Positions 4,409 through 5,637 of a stretch of DNA of 5,637 bases are shown here, piece by piece. Positions within the stretch are counted from its first letter, which is position 1. Each line of letters starts with the position of its first letter. Source of the DNA: Paracoccaceae bacterium (GTDB lineage: Bacteria > Pseudomonadota > Alphaproteobacteria > Rhodobacterales > Rhodobacteraceae); assembly GCA_902525995.1 (NCBI GenBank), contig CABZJG010000127.1:1-5637 (forward strand), written 5' to 3'. The translations under genes were made by a program, and so were the position numbers. The notes under the pieces are model-generated. The model saw only the letters and a program-made list of their open reading frames with translations. It had not been told where the DNA came from and made no database searches.

Positions 4409-5637
4409 CTAAAGTCCCAAACGGTCGCGCATGGCATACCAACTCATTGCCAAAACCAGCAGTGGGCTGCGCAAACGGTTGCCGCCCGGAAACTGAATGG
4501 CCGGGACTTTCGACAGGGTTTCAAATCCACCCGCGACGCCGTTAATGGCCAATGCCATCATTTTACCTGCATGGGTTGCCGTACCCACCCCATGGCCGGA
4601 ATAACCGGACGCGCTCAGGATATTGGGTTCCAACCTTGCCAAATAGGGCATGCGCCGCACGGTTATTCCCAAAGTGCCGCCCCAAGCATAGTCAATTTTG
4701 ACATCTGTGAGATGCGGAAAAATCTCTGTCATCGGCTTGCGGACTGTTTTCGTGATGTCCTTTGGAAACCGATAGCTATAATTTTCGCCGCCCCCAAAAA
4801 GCAGGCGGCCGTCATGCGATAGACGAAAATAATTCACAACAAACTTTGTATCGGCCACCGCAACATCTTTGCTCAGCACCCGCGCCGCTGCGCTGCCCAG
4901 CGGCTCGGTTGCAACGATGAAGTTATTTATCGGCATCACGCGGCGGGCTACTTTTGGCTCAAGCCCGCCTAAGTAACCATTGCAGGCAATCACCACATGC
5001 TGGCAGCGTAACACCCCGTTTTTGGTTGTCACAACAGGGTTTGATCCCCGAGCAATTTTTTGAACGCGGGTCTGCTCATAAATTTCAACGCCCGCGTTGA
5101 TCGCCGCTTTTGCAAGGCCCAACACAAAGCGCAAGGGATGCAGATGTGCAGCCCCGTGATCCAATATGCCGCCATAGTAACGCGGGGACGGGCACAGGTC
5201 TTTCGTAGCGCTGCGGTCTAACCTGTCAATCTGCGTATAGCCATAGCGGTTTTCAAGAAAATCAGCATAGTGGTGCAATTCGTCCATTTGCTTTCGGTTA
5301 AAACCAATACCCGCCACACCGGGCCTTAAATAACAATCAATTTTATGAACTTTTATCAATGATTTGACAGTGTCCTTGGCATCTTCTGCAAGCTGCCAAA
5401 GCTGATCTCCAACGCTGTCGCCCATCAGCTTCAGCAGATCGTCTTGGTCCATCCTTTGGCCAGTTCCAAGCTGACCTCCATTGCGCCCCGATGCCCCAAA
5501 GCCAATTCTTTGCGCATCCAAAAGCGCCACTTTAAAGCCAGCCTCTGCAAGGTGCAGCGCCGCAGAAAGCCCTGTGGAACCCGCGCCCACGACACAGACA
5601 TCAGTCTGGTGTTCGCCGTGCAATTGCGCAAATTCAT
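4409..5637 (-). CDS. puuB: FAD-dependent oxidoreductase, PuuB/DadA type (5' end cut by window)
   Basis: The product is a DAO-superfamily flavoenzyme that oxidises an amine or amino acid substrate. Best match by recall is gamma-glutamylputrescine oxidoreductase (PuuB), which oxidises gamma-glutamylputrescine in putrescine degradation. I see the FAD-binding dinucleotide motif VVGAGSTGLSAALHLAEAG near the N-terminus, the DAO signature GFGASGRNGGQLG, a central substrate-domain region, the C-terminal SGYSGHGVGTATHAGK flavin-contact segment and the terminal PLLVLAMSWYAMRDRL typical of PuuB-like proteins. The frame remains open to the window end (visible residues begin EFAQLHGEHQTDVC). PuuB homologues carry roughly 25-30 residues before this point, so the true start lies outside; the in-frame TTG at 5623 has no good ribosome site and is not believed. 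It converges on phaR. No other polyamine gene is visible, so the exact substrate is uncertain; a related FAD amine or amino acid oxidase is the alternative. Confidence 0.85.
   Translation of the reverse strand, partial: EFAQLHGEHQTDVCVVGAGSTGLSAALHLAEAGFKVALLDAQRIGFGASGRNGGQLGTGQRMDQDDLLKLMGDSVGDQLWQLAEDAKDTVKSLIKVHKIDCYLRPGVAGIGFNRKQMDELHHYADFLENRYGYTQIDRLDRSATKDLCPSPRYYGGILDHGAAHLHPLRFVLGLAKAAINAGVEIYEQTRVQKIARGSNPVVTTKNGVLRCQHVVIACNGYLGGLEPKVARRVMPINNFIVATEPLGSAAARVLSKDVAVADTKFVVNYFRLSHDGRLLFGGGENYSYRFPKDITKTVRKPMTEIFPHLTDVKIDYAWGGTLGITVRRMPYLARLEPNILSASGYSGHGVGTATHAGKMMALAINGVAGGFETLSKVPAIQFPGGNRLRSPLLVLAMSWYAMRDRLGL

Noticed and set aside
5621..5623. TTG start for the oxidoreductase
   Set aside because: The frame continues open to the window edge, no ribosome site is visible, and PuuB-like proteins have a longer N-terminus.
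5431..5637. ATG-initiated 68-codon minus-strand frame at the window end
   Set aside because: It is a shifted-frame shadow of the oxidoreductase, whose FAD-binding motif lies in the other frame.

Overview
The window is a complete polyhydroxyalkanoate (PHA/PHB) storage locus, apart from a small missing tail of phaZ, followed by a convergent FAD-dependent amine oxidoreductase gene. The layout (phaZ divergent from phaC-phaP-phaR), the class I synthase, the short Phasin_2-type phasin and the PHB_acc-type repressor are characteristic of Alphaproteobacteria of the Rhodobacterales (Paracoccus/Rhodobacter/Roseobacter type). The moderate base composition and the PuuB-like neighbour would suit a marine Roseobacter-lineage genome, but that is inference. 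No RNA gene, insertion sequence, CRISPR array or phage gene is visible.

Region by region. Positions 1-1231 (minus) encode PhaZ, an intracellular PHB depolymerase with a Cys nucleophile; its last few codons lie outside the window. Positions 1232-1338 are a divergent regulatory region with a perfect CTGC-N3-GCAG palindrome, the reported type of PhaR operator. Positions 1339-3132 (plus) encode PhaC, class I PHA synthase, 597 residues. Positions 3133-3245 hold a likely phaP promoter carrying two more CTGC-N3-GCAG operators and a leader hairpin. Positions 3246-3692 encode the phasin PhaP, followed by a strong intrinsic terminator at 3729-3761. Positions 3812-4375 encode PhaR from a GTG start, with a variant operator just upstream. 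After only 33 bp, a convergent gene (4409-5637, minus) encodes a PuuB/DadA-type FAD oxidoreductase whose N-terminus lies beyond the window.

How the genes work together: PhaC polymerises (R)-3-hydroxyacyl-CoA into PHB granules, PhaP coats the granules, PhaZ mobilises the polymer, and PhaR is expected to repress phaP, phaR and possibly the phaC/phaZ region until nascent granules titrate it off the DNA. The four operator-like palindromes match that circuit. The oxidoreductase is probably a neighbour rather than a member of the pathway.

I found no evidence of a previously undescribed system. The most useful observations are the operator set, the corrected start codons (phaC, phaR) and the leader structure of phaP.
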